Both the position numbers and the translations under genes were made by a program. A model generated the notes under the pieces. That model was not told the DNA's origin. It searched no databases and worked only from the letters and a program-made list of their open reading frames with translations. Positions 26,729 to 35,158 of a stretch of DNA of 64,000 nt are shown one piece after another. Within the stretch, counting starts at the first letter, position 1; the number at the start of each line of letters is the position of its first letter. Source of the DNA: Desulfitobacterium dichloroeliminans LMG P-21439 (lineage in GTDB: Bacteria > Bacillota > Desulfitobacteriia > Desulfitobacteriales > Desulfitobacteriaceae); assembly GCF_000243135.2 (NCBI RefSeq), contig NC_019903.1, forward strand, positions 2,952,001 through 3,016,000. The letters are read 5' to 3'.

Positions 26729-27319
26729 ATGAATAAATTGAAATTTCGCAGTTTCATCCTTGCTGTTTCTTTTTTGTTCTTTGTCTTTACAACGGTAGGC
26801 TGTGGATCCGATGATATCTCTAAAAATACCCCGCCCACGAATACCTCTTCACCCAATGGCGCTGAGCCCCAACCTCCTGAACCCACTGCGACCGTTGACA
26901 AAACTATGGATGTTACACTATATTTTCCTACCCCTGATGCTTCGGGCCTTGTCGCTACGAAACGGACTCTCAATGTGACCGAGGAAACTAGCGCGGCTGC
27001 CATAAAAGAAATTTTTAAGGAATTTACCAATCCTTCAACTGGGTCCGTTGCCCCCCTTCCCGAGAAAACGGAACTTCTCGATGTTAAGATTAAAGACGGT
27101 GTGGCAACCCTTAATCTTTCTAAATCCTTTCGAGAAAACTTCAAGGGTGGTACCACCGGGGAGGAAATGGTTCTTTTCAGCATCGTGAACACTCTTACTA
27201 AACTTCCGGATGTTCAAAGTGTTGAGTTCCTTCTCGAAGGCGAACTTAAAGCAGCTATTCTCGGCGGCTTAGACACTTCAATTCCCGTCGAGCCGGATGA
27301 GAGCTTGATTTTAAAGTAA
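26729..27319 (+). CDS. GerMN-domain lipoprotein
   Basis: A 196-residue lipoprotein. The signal peptide ends in a lipobox (FTTVGCGSD, Cys about 26), so it should be anchored to the outer face of the membrane. A Pro/Thr-rich linker follows, then a GerMN (sporulation/spore germination) domain from about residue 60: DVTLYFPTPDASGLVATKRTL, LLDVKIKDGVATLNLSKSF and SVEFLLEGELKAAILGGLDTS. GerM-type domains act in the forespore envelope in Bacillus; this protein's exact role is unknown. AAAGGTGGGAGG precedes the start. Confidence 0.85.
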   Translation: MNKLKFRSFILAVSFLFFVFTTVGCGSDDISKNTPPTNTSSPNGAEPQPPEPTATVDKTMDVTLYFPTPDASGLVATKRTLNVTEETSAAAIKEIFKEFTNPSTGSVAPLPEKTELLDVKIKDGVATLNLSKSFRENFKGGTTGEEMVLFSIVNTLTKLPDVQSVEFLLEGELKAAILGGLDTSIPVEPDESLILK

Positions 27320-27347
27320 TTTGAAGAATAGAGATATCTAACAGCGA

Positions 27348-27371
27348 ATGGCGAGCCTACTGGCTCGCCAT
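27348..27371. terminator. Terminator between convergent genes
   Basis: ATGGCGAGCC-TACT-GGCTCGCCAT is a perfect 10-bp stem between the GerMN gene (+) and the dGTPase-like gene (-), with a T-rich tail on the plus strand. Confidence 0.85.
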
Positions 27372-27398
27372 CTTTATGTATATTACTAGAACGAAAGG

Positions 27399-28385
27399 TT
27401 AGTGCCTCGGCACAAGTAACTTCTGAAAGAGTTCGATGGCGTAATTATCGGTCAATCCTGAGATATAATCGACGACCGCCATCACCTGATTTCCATTCGC
27501 CCATTCAAGATACTCCTGAGGAAGTTGAGACAAATTCTCCATATAATACTGAAACAAAGCCTGAACAACATACTCCCCTTTGCGGCGTTCCTCGCGAAGG
27601 GTATCGCTATTATAGACCCGATCAAACATAAAGACCCTGAACTGCTTCATGGCCTCAGCCACGAGTGAGGACTGCTTAATAGCGGTCTGGCTCTGGGAAC
27701 TCTCAATCATGTCTACTACCATCGTCGTGATCATCTGGCTTGGCTTTTCCCCCAAAGTTTTTACCACATGTTCAGGCAGATCACCTTTTTTAATCAGTCC
27801 TGCCCGTAAAGAATCATCATAGTCGTGACAGAGATAGGCGATACGGTCCCCCGTCTTGACAATCTGACCCTCTAAAGTATAGGGTATTCCTTCACTTGTA
27901 TGATTGAGAACACCGTCCAAAACTTCGCGGGTTAAGTTTAACCCTTTTCCTCCCTCTGTGAGCACGGTAAGGATACGGATCGATTGTTCATTATGCTCAA
28001 AGCGGCCAATGAGCTTGGTAATGGCCTCCTCTCCCACATGTCCGAAAGGAGTGTGTCCCACATCATGGCCCAATGAGATAGCTTCAATTAAATCTTCGTT
28101 TAAGCGCAGCCCTCTGCCTATAGTGCGGGAAATCTGGGAGACTTCCAAACTATGGGTCATGCGCGTCCGATAATGATCCCCTGTCGGGGCAATATAGACT
28201 TGGGTCTTATGCTTAAGCCGACGAAAGGGCTTACTATGCAAAATCCGGTCCCGATCCCGTTGGAATTTCGTCCGAATAGTACATTCCTCTTCCTCTCGAT
28301 CCCGTTTAGCTTCACTGCTTTTGGCAGCATAGAGCGACAGCCGCTCCCTTTCTTCTTGTTCTGTCCGGAGCCGAATGTTCTCCAT
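27399..28385 (-). CDS. dGTPase-like HD-domain triphosphohydrolase
   Basis: A 328-residue HD-superfamily protein of the deoxyguanosinetriphosphate triphosphohydrolase-like type. Metal-binding HD motifs are seen in RLKHKTQVYIAP, RMTHSLEVSQISR (His), LGHDVGHTPFGHVGEEAI (His-Asp) and RIAYLCHDYDDS. The shorter length fits the dgtP-like subgroup of Firmicutes. It hydrolyses dNTPs to nucleoside and triphosphate. AAGGAGG precedes ATG. In many Clostridia this gene lies just upstream of dnaG, and here it is nearby. Confidence 0.9.
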   Translation of the reverse strand: MENIRLRTEQEERERLSLYAAKSSEAKRDREEEECTIRTKFQRDRDRILHSKPFRRLKHKTQVYIAPTGDHYRTRMTHSLEVSQISRTIGRGLRLNEDLIEAISLGHDVGHTPFGHVGEEAITKLIGRFEHNEQSIRILTVLTEGGKGLNLTREVLDGVLNHTSEGIPYTLEGQIVKTGDRIAYLCHDYDDSLRAGLIKKGDLPEHVVKTLGEKPSQMITTMVVDMIESSQSQTAIKQSSLVAEAMKQFRVFMFDRVYNSDTLREERRKGEYVVQALFQYYMENLSQLPQEYLEWANGNQVMAVVDYISGLTDNYAIELFQKLLVPRH

Positions 28386-28482
28386 AGTTGGGACTCCTCC
28401 TTTGAGGTTAGCTTTGTAGTCCTATTATAGCATGAGCGACAGACATAATTATAATAATGGTAAAAAGTAGTGAGGATAAGCA

Positions 28483-28525
28483 AAGAAGGACTTCTCAAGT
28501 CATTATGATCTGAGAAGTCCTTCTT
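28483..28525. terminator. Terminator after NrfD-like gene
   Basis: AAGAAGGACTTCTCA and its exact complement form a 15-bp stem around a 13-nt loop. It lies 50 nt after the stop of the minus-strand NrfD-like gene at 28576. Confidence 0.75.
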
Positions 28526-28575
28526 AAATTTGCGAAGATCTATACTAGATTTCCTTCATGTGTGCCCTTTACTTC

Positions 28576-29739
28576 CTAGCCTTTTGTAGTTGTTCCCAGA
28601 TTAAGCTTGCTCAAGCCCAAATTCAAAAGCAATGTTCCTAAGGAAACGATACCTAAAGACACACCAACTTCAAGCAAGGAAGGAATATAGGGACCGGTTG
28701 GCTCGCCAAGCATCTGCGGCCCGGGCAGGGTGATTAACGGATTGAACAATTGAGCCTGGAGTAGATTGGACTTGATGAGATAGATGGCTATCAGGGCGAT
28801 GACGGCACCGGTTGCCAGCCCTCCTGCTTTTGATGCAGAACCTTGGTTGGCCAGCAACACAATGGCCACAATCAAAGCCACGATCTCCGCCCAGAAGCCC
28901 AAAGCGCCTTCTCCAGATACGAGCCAAGTAAAGGAAGCATACTCTTCTCCACCGCCGGGATACAGCCCTATTAGCACATCTCCCACCACCACGATGAGTT
29001 CAATACACAACAGGATTGCAGCCACTTTCCCCATCTTGGCCAGTAAGTTCACTGGCATCGAGATGTATCCCTTTTTATTAAGAATTACAGCCATAATTAT
29101 TTGAATGGATAGGGCAGCGATCAGGGCTGCAATCAGGAAGGACAGGGGTTGCACGGGAGTATTCCATAAGGGACGGGCTATCTGGAAGGAGAATACAAAG
29201 GAAGTAACGGTAACGAGGATCCCCGCCACAAAGGCGATTACTGCTATGGTCTTAACGGATCCTTCAGCCTTCTTGCCCTCATTCACCAATATCAGCTGGC
29301 GAGTAAAAATAATTGAAATCACCATATAAGCAGCCAGCATAAGGAAATCCCAAAACATGGGTGAACTTAAATTACCACTGGTAATAAAGAGCCAGGCCCG
29401 TTCAGGGTTTCCTATATCCACGATAATAAACAGAGAAGCTGCTACGACGCTGGATACCGCCCCTAAATAGGCGGCAATCCGGGTGTAGGGTTTAAACTCA
29501 TTCTGCTTAAACAGGTAAGGTAAGGCAGCCAGAAGCAAGCTCCCTGCCGCAACTCCGGTGAAAATTGTAAAGCCTACAATATAAAGTCCCCACATATTAT
29601 TAGTACCTAAATTGGTCAACTGCAAGCCTTTGCTAAGCTGCATTCCCCAGCAAACTCCACCCAGAGCAGTCAATAAAACAAACAAGATATTCCATCCACT
29701 TACGGAGCTGGTTTTCTTTGTATTTGTTACAACAGCCAT
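28576..29739 (-). CDS. NrfD/PsrC-like membrane anchor subunit
   Basis: A 387-residue integral membrane protein with about ten helices, belonging to the NrfD/PsrC/DmsC-like menaquinol-binding family. Examples of helices are NMWGLYIVGFTIFTGVAAGSLLL and NLSSPMFWDFLMLAAYMVISI. It should pass electrons from menaquinol to the FeS subunit encoded 12 nt upstream. Together with the molybdopterin subunit it forms a three-part complex iron-sulfur molybdoenzyme. AAAGAGGTG precedes the start. Confidence 0.88.
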   Translation of the reverse strand: MAVVTNTKKTSSVSGWNILFVLLTALGGVCWGMQLSKGLQLTNLGTNNMWGLYIVGFTIFTGVAAGSLLLAALPYLFKQNEFKPYTRIAAYLGAVSSVVAASLFIIVDIGNPERAWLFITSGNLSSPMFWDFLMLAAYMVISIIFTRQLILVNEGKKAEGSVKTIAVIAFVAGILVTVTSFVFSFQIARPLWNTPVQPLSFLIAALIAALSIQIIMAVILNKKGYISMPVNLLAKMGKVAAILLCIELIVVVGDVLIGLYPGGGEEYASFTWLVSGEGALGFWAEIVALIVAIVLLANQGSASKAGGLATGAVIALIAIYLIKSNLLQAQLFNPLITLPGPQMLGEPTGPYIPSLLEVGVSLGIVSLGTLLLNLGLSKLNLGTTTKG

Positions 29740-29751
29740 CTTTACACCTCT

Positions 29752-30375
29752 TTAAGTTAAATAATAGACCGAAGGCTTGGTTCCCTTCTCTTCGAGCAGT
29801 TGAAAATGACTACGGCCGCTAATCGCCTTGCTCACATCGCTGTTGGGATCATCAATATCTCCAAAAATACGAGCACGATTGGGGCAGGTATCTATACAGG
29901 CCGGCTTCTGCCCCTGAGCTAGGCGGTGACTGCAGAATGTACATTTTTCCACCGTATTGTACTGATGAGGGGTGACTGTAGCATCACCCATGGCTACCTC
30001 GATGGCATATTCGGGTTTTTTCCAATTAAACTGACGAACAGCGCTGTATGGACAGGCTACCATACAATACCGACAGCCGATGCATTTATCGTAGTCTTGT
30101 ATCACGATACCATCTTCCTCACGTCGATAGGTTGCTCCTATAGGGCAAGCCTTCACGCAAGCAGGATTCTCACAATGCTGACAATTCAAAGGGAGAAATT
30201 CCATTTGCAAATTAGGAAATTTTCCTTTCGGGGTATCCATCGATTCCCCACCCACGGTCAAAATCCGATTCCACCAAATGTCGTTGGCTAAGTTGTTTTC
30301 CACCTTGCATGCTACCGCACATGCGTGACAACCGGTGCAGCGGTCTAGATCTATCGCCATTGCATAACGCATCAT
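29752..30375 (-). CDS. Four-cluster [4Fe-4S] electron transfer subunit (DmsB/NrfC-like)
   Basis: A 207-residue ferredoxin-like subunit with four cysteine clusters: CTGCHACAVACK, CQHCENPACVKACP, CIGCRYCMVACP and CTFCSHRLAQGQKPACIDTCP. This is the DmsB/PsrB/NrfC pattern, carrying electrons between the NrfD-like anchor and the molybdopterin subunit. No Tat signal is present; it is probably carried out with the catalytic subunit. Its start is 13 nt after the catalytic gene stop. AAAGGGGG precedes the start. Confidence 0.94.
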   Translation of the reverse strand: MMRYAMAIDLDRCTGCHACAVACKVENNLANDIWWNRILTVGGESMDTPKGKFPNLQMEFLPLNCQHCENPACVKACPIGATYRREEDGIVIQDYDKCIGCRYCMVACPYSAVRQFNWKKPEYAIEVAMGDATVTPHQYNTVEKCTFCSHRLAQGQKPACIDTCPNRARIFGDIDDPNSDVSKAISGRSHFQLLEEKGTKPSVYYLT

Positions 30376-30387
30376 TCTATACCCCCT

Positions 30388-32853
30388 TTATCTCTTTTTT
30401 ACATCAACCAAGCAATCAAAATAAGCAAAATTTACGGCCATAGGGTCCGAAGTAGCATTGGTTAATTCCTGGAAACAGCCCTCGATGAACTGCTCACGCT
30501 GCCAACCCTTCGGAATGCTAATCACACCGGTACTTATGGAATCATTGACTTCGGCTTTCACCACGGCCTTTCCTCGGTCATTAAATACCTCTACGATATC
30601 ACCGGTCTTGATTCCCCGTATCTCTGCATCTTCGCGGCTGATTTTGACGAGGGGTTCCGGATCCAATTCACGCAACAAGGGTACATTGTACCACTGGGTA
30701 TGGGTACGATACTTTGCGTGCTCCTGAATAAACACCAAGGGATATTTGGCGAACAAGGGGTTATCTCTCCAAGCCTCACCGGGAGGTTTGAAATAAGGCA
30801 ATCGTTCTTTCTCGATGATTCCTGTTAGATCTTGCCCATAATTGACTCTAGGTAGAGGATTCTCACAGTAGAGTTGAGCTCTTCCTGTAGGGGTGTAGAA
30901 GAAAGCTTCACCTCGAACAAAGGGATTTTCCGCACTTCCTGTTCCCCGAACGACCTTTTCCTCCATAAGTCGATCATAGGTAATACCCATTTTGCGTAGA
31001 TCATCAGAATCCAATAAGACTTTGATCCAGTCTGTGTCATCCATATCTTTAGGGAAGTATTGTCCCAGTCCCATCTTGTGAGCAATCATAGCGATGATTT
31101 CTGCGTCAGGCTTGCTTTCATACAAAGGCTCAATGGCTTTTTCTTGCATGTAGATATAGGGGTTATTATAGGCGGTACGAAGGTCATTGACTTCAAACCA
31201 GAAGGAAGCAGGTAAGACGATATCCGCATAACGTGCTGTATCTGTAAGTTCTGTATCGACCACCACATTGAATTCTAGGTTGGGCAAAATATCGGTGAAC
31301 CAAGTGTTTTGTTGCGCCCAGTTGCTCATGGAATTGGATGAGGTAGTGTACATCGCTTTAATGGGATAGGGTTTTCCTTCTAAGGCTTGATCTCTCACGG
31401 CCTTGTAAAACTCTGTTTGAGGAAGTGTGGTTCCATCAGCCATTTTGCCGTTGGTCACATACATACCCACGTAATTAAAGGGGATATTCTGAACAAATAA
31501 ACCCGTGAATCCTGCACCCTTGACTCCAATATTCCCAGTAAGGGAGGCCATCATGAAGGCTGCAGCAGACCATAGGTGGCCGTTTTGGTAGTGGTCGATT
31601 CCATAGTTGGTGTAAATCATGGTGGGTCCAGAGACATAGGCTTTGACCAAATCCTTGATCTTCTCTACCGGAATCTTGGTATAGTCACTGGCTTTCTCTA
31701 AGGTGTACTCCTGAACATGGTTCTTCAGCAGGGTAAAGACGGTCTCCACCTTAACACCCTGAATGGTGTAGGCTCCTTCGATGGCTACATCTTGAGGACC
31801 TTCTTTTAGGAGAGCCGGACTGTTGGCGGCACTATCCCAGACATAGTAGTCATCTTCTTCAGCTGGGATATCGGAAACAAAATCACTCTTGCGTAGAACT
31901 TTTCCATTATCCTTGCGCACCAGGAAAGGCGCCGTGCTTCTCTTCTTTACGAAATCAACATCGATTAGGTCCTCATCCATAATATATTTGATCATAGCGA
32001 GCGCCAGCATGAGGTCCGAGCCGGGAACGATGGGGATGTATTCATCGGATTTATTGGCTGTTGCCGAATAGATGGGGTCGATGGTAATAACCTTCGTCCC
32101 GTTTTTCTGAGCTTCTTTGAGGATACGCCAGTTCTGGGGTTGTGAATAGACGGGGTTAGATCCCCAGATAATAATTGTTTTTGCATCCATCATGGTACGA
32201 GGTTCATTTCCCCACAGCCAAACACTCCCACCAATAACTCGGTCAGCGCCATACCCTGTGGCTTGGTCATAACAAACATTGAGTTTTGTACAGCCAATGG
32301 AATTAGTCAATCGATTGAAAATTCCCAGACATCCATGGACTAAACCATAGTTACCTGAACCGATATCAAAGGCTAGGGATTTGGGGCCATACTTTGCTTG
32401 AATATCCATAAACTTCTCAGAAATCTCAGTAATGGCCTCATCCCAGGAGATGACTTCCCATTTGTCTTCTCCTCGTTCACCCACACGGCGCAGGGGGTGT
32501 TTGATACGCGTAGGACTATAGGTGCGTTGAACAAGGGACAAACCTTTCAAGCAGCATCCTGTGTATTCCCCATCAGGCCAAGGAGCCGGTGTAGTTTTGA
32601 CTAATTTACCATCTCGGACATGGGCATTCAGCCGACAGCTCTGGAAGCAGTTAGAACGGCAGGCACTGGACACCAATTTCTCTTCGCTAACAAGGGCAGG
32701 GCTTTCACTGGCCGTAACGAGTGCCTTCATACCCGGACCCCAAGGATTTGCCGCAATAGCTCCCGTAGCCGCCGCAGTCACTGCCGAAGCCTTTAAAAAG
32801 GTACGGCGTGAAAGTTTTGATTGCAGTGCACCTTTTTGCTCTTCCTTTTCCAA
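30388..32853 (-). CDS. Molybdopterin oxidoreductase catalytic subunit (internal-start form)
   Basis: From an internal TTG (32853) this is an 821-residue DMSO reductase-family catalytic subunit. GAGGAGGT lies 7 nt before that TTG. The product then begins with a normal Tat signal, KLSRRTFLKASAVTAAATGAIAA. An N-terminal FeS site follows (CRSNCFQSC ... GCCLKG), then the bis-MGD-binding domains (IIIWGSNPVYSQPQNW, VVDTELTDTARYADIVLPASFWFE) and the C-terminal molydopterin-dinucleotide domain (HAKYRTHTQWYNVP). The Mo ligand may be the Asp in NVCYDQATGYG, as in type II enzymes, but this is uncertain. Substrate is unknown. The same frame continues upstream to 33303 without a stop. Confidence 0.85.
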   Translation of the reverse strand: MEKEEQKGALQSKLSRRTFLKASAVTAAATGAIAANPWGPGMKALVTASESPALVSEEKLVSSACRSNCFQSCRLNAHVRDGKLVKTTPAPWPDGEYTGCCLKGLSLVQRTYSPTRIKHPLRRVGERGEDKWEVISWDEAITEISEKFMDIQAKYGPKSLAFDIGSGNYGLVHGCLGIFNRLTNSIGCTKLNVCYDQATGYGADRVIGGSVWLWGNEPRTMMDAKTIIIWGSNPVYSQPQNWRILKEAQKNGTKVITIDPIYSATANKSDEYIPIVPGSDLMLALAMIKYIMDEDLIDVDFVKKRSTAPFLVRKDNGKVLRKSDFVSDIPAEEDDYYVWDSAANSPALLKEGPQDVAIEGAYTIQGVKVETVFTLLKNHVQEYTLEKASDYTKIPVEKIKDLVKAYVSGPTMIYTNYGIDHYQNGHLWSAAAFMMASLTGNIGVKGAGFTGLFVQNIPFNYVGMYVTNGKMADGTTLPQTEFYKAVRDQALEGKPYPIKAMYTTSSNSMSNWAQQNTWFTDILPNLEFNVVVDTELTDTARYADIVLPASFWFEVNDLRTAYNNPYIYMQEKAIEPLYESKPDAEIIAMIAHKMGLGQYFPKDMDDTDWIKVLLDSDDLRKMGITYDRLMEEKVVRGTGSAENPFVRGEAFFYTPTGRAQLYCENPLPRVNYGQDLTGIIEKERLPYFKPPGEAWRDNPLFAKYPLVFIQEHAKYRTHTQWYNVPLLRELDPEPLVKISREDAEIRGIKTGDIVEVFNDRGKAVVKAEVNDSISTGVISIPKGWQREQFIEGCFQELTNATSDPMAVNFAYFDCLVDVKKR

Positions 32854-33303
32854 TTCAGTTACCTCCTCTTTGATGAGAGTGATCCACTGTTTTTGATTTT
32901 CCAATAACCGAGCCACAGCATCGTTGAGCTTTTTATCCCGAAGCACTTTAATCAAAGCAGGAAATAGTTCCTCATCTGCCTCTTCTTTGATCACCACCGC
33001 GCTTGCCCCTGCCGTCATCAACTCGTAGCGGTAACCTTCATTGCTTGTGGAAACCAGCGCAAGGATGGACAGTCCTGGGTTTTTCTGCTTGCTCTCAGCG
33101 AAGATGTCCCGATAATACTGGGTGTAGGAAAAGACGTCCACGATAACCAGAACCATCCTGTCTTCCCCATCGCTAACGGCCTGATTGAGCTCTGCCATAC
33201 TTTCCACGCAGTGGCATTTAACCCGGGCAGCTTCAAAGATTCTAGCAACCACTTGGCGTAACCAAAGATGGGGGATTGCCACAATACAACTCAATTTTTC
33301 CAA
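30388..33303 (-). CDS. Receiver-like domain fused in frame to molybdopterin oxidoreductase (long form)
   Basis: The uninterrupted frame starts at TTG (33303) with AAAGGAG 10 nt upstream and gives 971 residues. The first 150 form a receiver-like domain: VLVIVDVFSY with Asp56 at the phosphorylation position, LALVSTSN, and Lys106 in AVVIKEEAD. The acidic pair usual at strand 1 is absent (VAIPHL), so the domain is degenerate. A helix (LIKEEVTELEKEEQ) runs into the Tat motif SRRTFLK at about 165. In the long form the Tat signal would be internal and probably unusable. So either two proteins are made from one frame, or the upstream domain is a relic. Confidence 0.6.
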   Translation of the reverse strand: MEKLSCIVAIPHLWLRQVVARIFEAARVKCHCVESMAELNQAVSDGEDRMVLVIVDVFSYTQYYRDIFAESKQKNPGLSILALVSTSNEGYRYELMTAGASAVVIKEEADEELFPALIKVLRDKKLNDAVARLLENQKQWITLIKEEVTELEKEEQKGALQSKLSRRTFLKASAVTAAATGAIAANPWGPGMKALVTASESPALVSEEKLVSSACRSNCFQSCRLNAHVRDGKLVKTTPAPWPDGEYTGCCLKGLSLVQRTYSPTRIKHPLRRVGERGEDKWEVISWDEAITEISEKFMDIQAKYGPKSLAFDIGSGNYGLVHGCLGIFNRLTNSIGCTKLNVCYDQATGYGADRVIGGSVWLWGNEPRTMMDAKTIIIWGSNPVYSQPQNWRILKEAQKNGTKVITIDPIYSATANKSDEYIPIVPGSDLMLALAMIKYIMDEDLIDVDFVKKRSTAPFLVRKDNGKVLRKSDFVSDIPAEEDDYYVWDSAANSPALLKEGPQDVAIEGAYTIQGVKVETVFTLLKNHVQEYTLEKASDYTKIPVEKIKDLVKAYVSGPTMIYTNYGIDHYQNGHLWSAAAFMMASLTGNIGVKGAGFTGLFVQNIPFNYVGMYVTNGKMADGTTLPQTEFYKAVRDQALEGKPYPIKAMYTTSSNSMSNWAQQNTWFTDILPNLEFNVVVDTELTDTARYADIVLPASFWFEVNDLRTAYNNPYIYMQEKAIEPLYESKPDAEIIAMIAHKMGLGQYFPKDMDDTDWIKVLLDSDDLRKMGITYDRLMEEKVVRGTGSAENPFVRGEAFFYTPTGRAQLYCENPLPRVNYGQDLTGIIEKERLPYFKPPGEAWRDNPLFAKYPLVFIQEHAKYRTHTQWYNVPLLRELDPEPLVKISREDAEIRGIKTGDIVEVFNDRGKAVVKAEVNDSISTGVISIPKGWQREQFIEGCFQELTNATSDPMAVNFAYFDCLVDVKKR
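32854..32870 (-). promoter_or_regulatory. Internal ribosome-binding site
   Basis: AAGAGGAGGT followed by AACTGAA and TTG (32853) is a near-perfect ribosome site at ideal spacing inside the open frame, 14 codons before the twin arginines of the Tat signal. Confidence 0.75.
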
Positions 33304-33426
33304 TCAAAAACAGCTCCTTTGTGCGACTATGCACAACTTAATTTTCATTCTAGCCTATCCCTTAACCTTTATCTGTAGGGATAAAACCTTGATTATTCTC
33401 TCGAGGTAACAGTAAGAAAAAGGACA

Positions 33427-33441
33427 GTTGTGTCCGTAAAA
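33427..33441 (+). promoter_or_regulatory. Candidate operator shared with 35011-35025
   Basis: GTTGTGTCCGTAAAA lies about 125 nt before the start of the molybdopterin gene. A 14/15 match occurs on the opposite strand at 35011-35025, upstream of the kinase gene. Both flank the NarXL-like pair, suggesting regulator binding (inference). Confidence 0.45.
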
Positions 33442-33448
33442 ATTCCCC

Positions 33449-34096
33449 TTATCCTAAAAGCTTATATCGAATAGCATAATCTACCAGATCAGACCGGTGC
33501 TCCAGTTTCAGCTTGACGGTAATTCGTTCCCGATAGGTCTCGATAGTGCGAGGGGATAAAAAGAGCTTTTCCCCAATTTCTCTGCTGGTAAAGCCTCGGG
33601 CTAAAAATTGCAGCACCTGAAGCTCCCTGTCCGATAAGATATCCGGCGTTACCTCGGATACACTTTCTGTGCTACAGTATTGGTTGGCCATCACTTGTAC
33701 TCCGGTAGCACTCAAGAACACATCTCCCTTTACGACCGTGTGTATGGCTTTAATGAGCTCTCGATCTGCAGCTGATTTATGAACATACCCTCTACCGCCG
33801 GCATTGAGAAATCTAAGGAGGTATTCATCCTCCACATGCATGGTCACCGCAATAACTCGTGTCTCGGGCAATGCGGTCAAGATCTTACCCGTTGCCTCTA
33901 CCCCATCACAATCAGGCAAGCTGATATCCATCAACACGACGTCCGGCTTTTTATGCTTCACCCCTTCAAGACACTCACAACCGCTAGCTGCCTCGCCCAC
34001 CACTTCCATATCTTCTTGCCCTTCCAGTAGCATCGTTAAGGCATTCCGCAGCAGGGTGTGATCATCTGTAAGAAAAACACGGATTTTACGGTTCAT
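33449..34096 (-). CDS. NarL/FixJ-type response regulator
   Basis: A 215-residue regulator. The receiver has acidic residues Asp11-Asp12 (FLTDDHTLL), the phosphoacceptor Asp57 (VVLMDISLPDCDG), and the conserved Thr and Lys (VIAVTMHVED, GYVHKSA). A linker leads to a LuxR/NarL helix-turn-helix at about 150-210: DRELQVLQFLARGFTSREIGEKLFLSPRTIETYRERI. Its start overlaps the end of the kinase gene by 11 nt. It lies directly upstream of the molybdopterin operon and probably controls it. Confidence 0.95.
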   Translation of the reverse strand: MNRKIRVFLTDDHTLLRNALTMLLEGQEDMEVVGEAASGCECLEGVKHKKPDVVLMDISLPDCDGVEATGKILTALPETRVIAVTMHVEDEYLLRFLNAGGRGYVHKSAADRELIKAIHTVVKGDVFLSATGVQVMANQYCSTESVSEVTPDILSDRELQVLQFLARGFTSREIGEKLFLSPRTIETYRERITVKLKLEHRSDLVDYAIRYKLLG

Positions 34097-34829
34097 TCAT
34101 TTCTCCCCCTTCATCCTTCAAGGGTAATGTAATCGTGATTTCCGTTCCTTGCCCAAGTCTACTCTTTATCTTAAAATCTCCACCAGCTAACCTCACGCGT
34201 TCTTCCATACCTAAGAGACCAAGACCTCTTTTTAGGTCTCCACACGACATTCCTTTCCCATTATCCCCTATGTAAAGTTCGAGACCATGCTCACAAAAAT
34301 TAACCCTTATGGTAATAAGAGATGCCTCTGCATGACGGGCGACATTGGTCAGGCTTTCCTGTACAGCACGGTATACCACAGTTTCCACTTCACTTGGAAG
34401 ACGTTTCTTTAGCCTTGGACTTACCAAAGTAACCTTTATTCCCGAGTAGCGGCGATAATCCTCAATATACCATTCTAGTGCAGAAATCAATCCCAAGTTC
34501 TCTAACACAGTAGGGCGTAGATTCATAGCCAAACGTCTTACATCTTCGATGGTCTGCTGGGTAAGGTAGCGGAGTCCCCCTAAGCGATCATGGATCACTT
34601 CCACATTCTCTTCATGTTGCAACATCTTTAATTGGAGCAAAATCGAGGTCATGGCTTGTCCGAGTTCATCATGAAGTTCTCTTGATAGTCGCTTCTTGCT
34701 GTTTTCCAACTCATCAATGGCTTGCTTACAGATTCGCTCCAACGTCATTTCTCGCTGCTGCAATCGTTGTATCTCTGCTTGAGCATTCAGATTATCGGCT
34801 ATAAGCTTTAAAACCATTTGTTCATCCAT
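34086..34829 (-). CDS. Soluble NarX-like histidine kinase without sensor domain
   Basis: A 247-residue kinase of the HisKA_3 class. A short coiled coil leads to the phosphorylated His53 in RLSRELHDELGQAMTSILLQLKML. The ATPase domain has SLTNVARHAEASLITIRVN (N box), YIGDNGKGM (G1) and RGLGLLGMEERVRLAGG (G2). There is no membrane segment and no recognisable input domain, so a partner probably supplies the signal. The polyferredoxin encoded upstream is a candidate partner (inference). AGGTG precedes the start. Confidence 0.93.
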   Translation of the reverse strand: MDEQMVLKLIADNLNAQAEIQRLQQREMTLERICKQAIDELENSKKRLSRELHDELGQAMTSILLQLKMLQHEENVEVIHDRLGGLRYLTQQTIEDVRRLAMNLRPTVLENLGLISALEWYIEDYRRYSGIKVTLVSPRLKKRLPSEVETVVYRAVQESLTNVARHAEASLITIRVNFCEHGLELYIGDNGKGMSCGDLKRGLGLLGMEERVRLAGGDFKIKSRLGQGTEITITLPLKDEGGEMNEP

Positions 34830-35158
34830 CTATTGAACACCTCGCGTGATTTTTGATCATGGCTCAAATGACTACTATGTGATGGCTAGACTTCCCTATG
34901 TGAAAATCATATCATAGAAACTTGCTATTATCCTATCCTATTGTATCGTATATCTACCGGAATTGTTGTCCGATAACAAAGGAAATAGATTTGTCTGTTA
35001 TTGTGGTGACTTTTACGGACATAACTAAAGGACTCCCCCTTCAGGAAATCCTTTTAAATACTTTCCACATTTAGTTAAAATAGTCCAATATTTTGCAGCA
35101 GTGCTCCCATAATCAATATCCCAATCTCACAATAGCTTGATTGGATATTTTTATGAAT
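34830..35158. other. Intergenic region with operator-like repeats
   Basis: A 329-nt region upstream of the kinase gene. It holds TTTTACGGACATAAC (35011-35025), the reverse match of the motif at 33427, and TTGTTGTCCGATAACAA (34963-34979), which has TTGTT/AACAA ends and a GTCCG core. It probably contains the promoter of the kinase-regulator pair. No ORF is convincing. Confidence 0.5.

Noticed and set aside
28157-28498. 113-codon minus-strand frame
   Set aside because: It overlaps the dGTPase-like gene in another frame and its composition is implausible.
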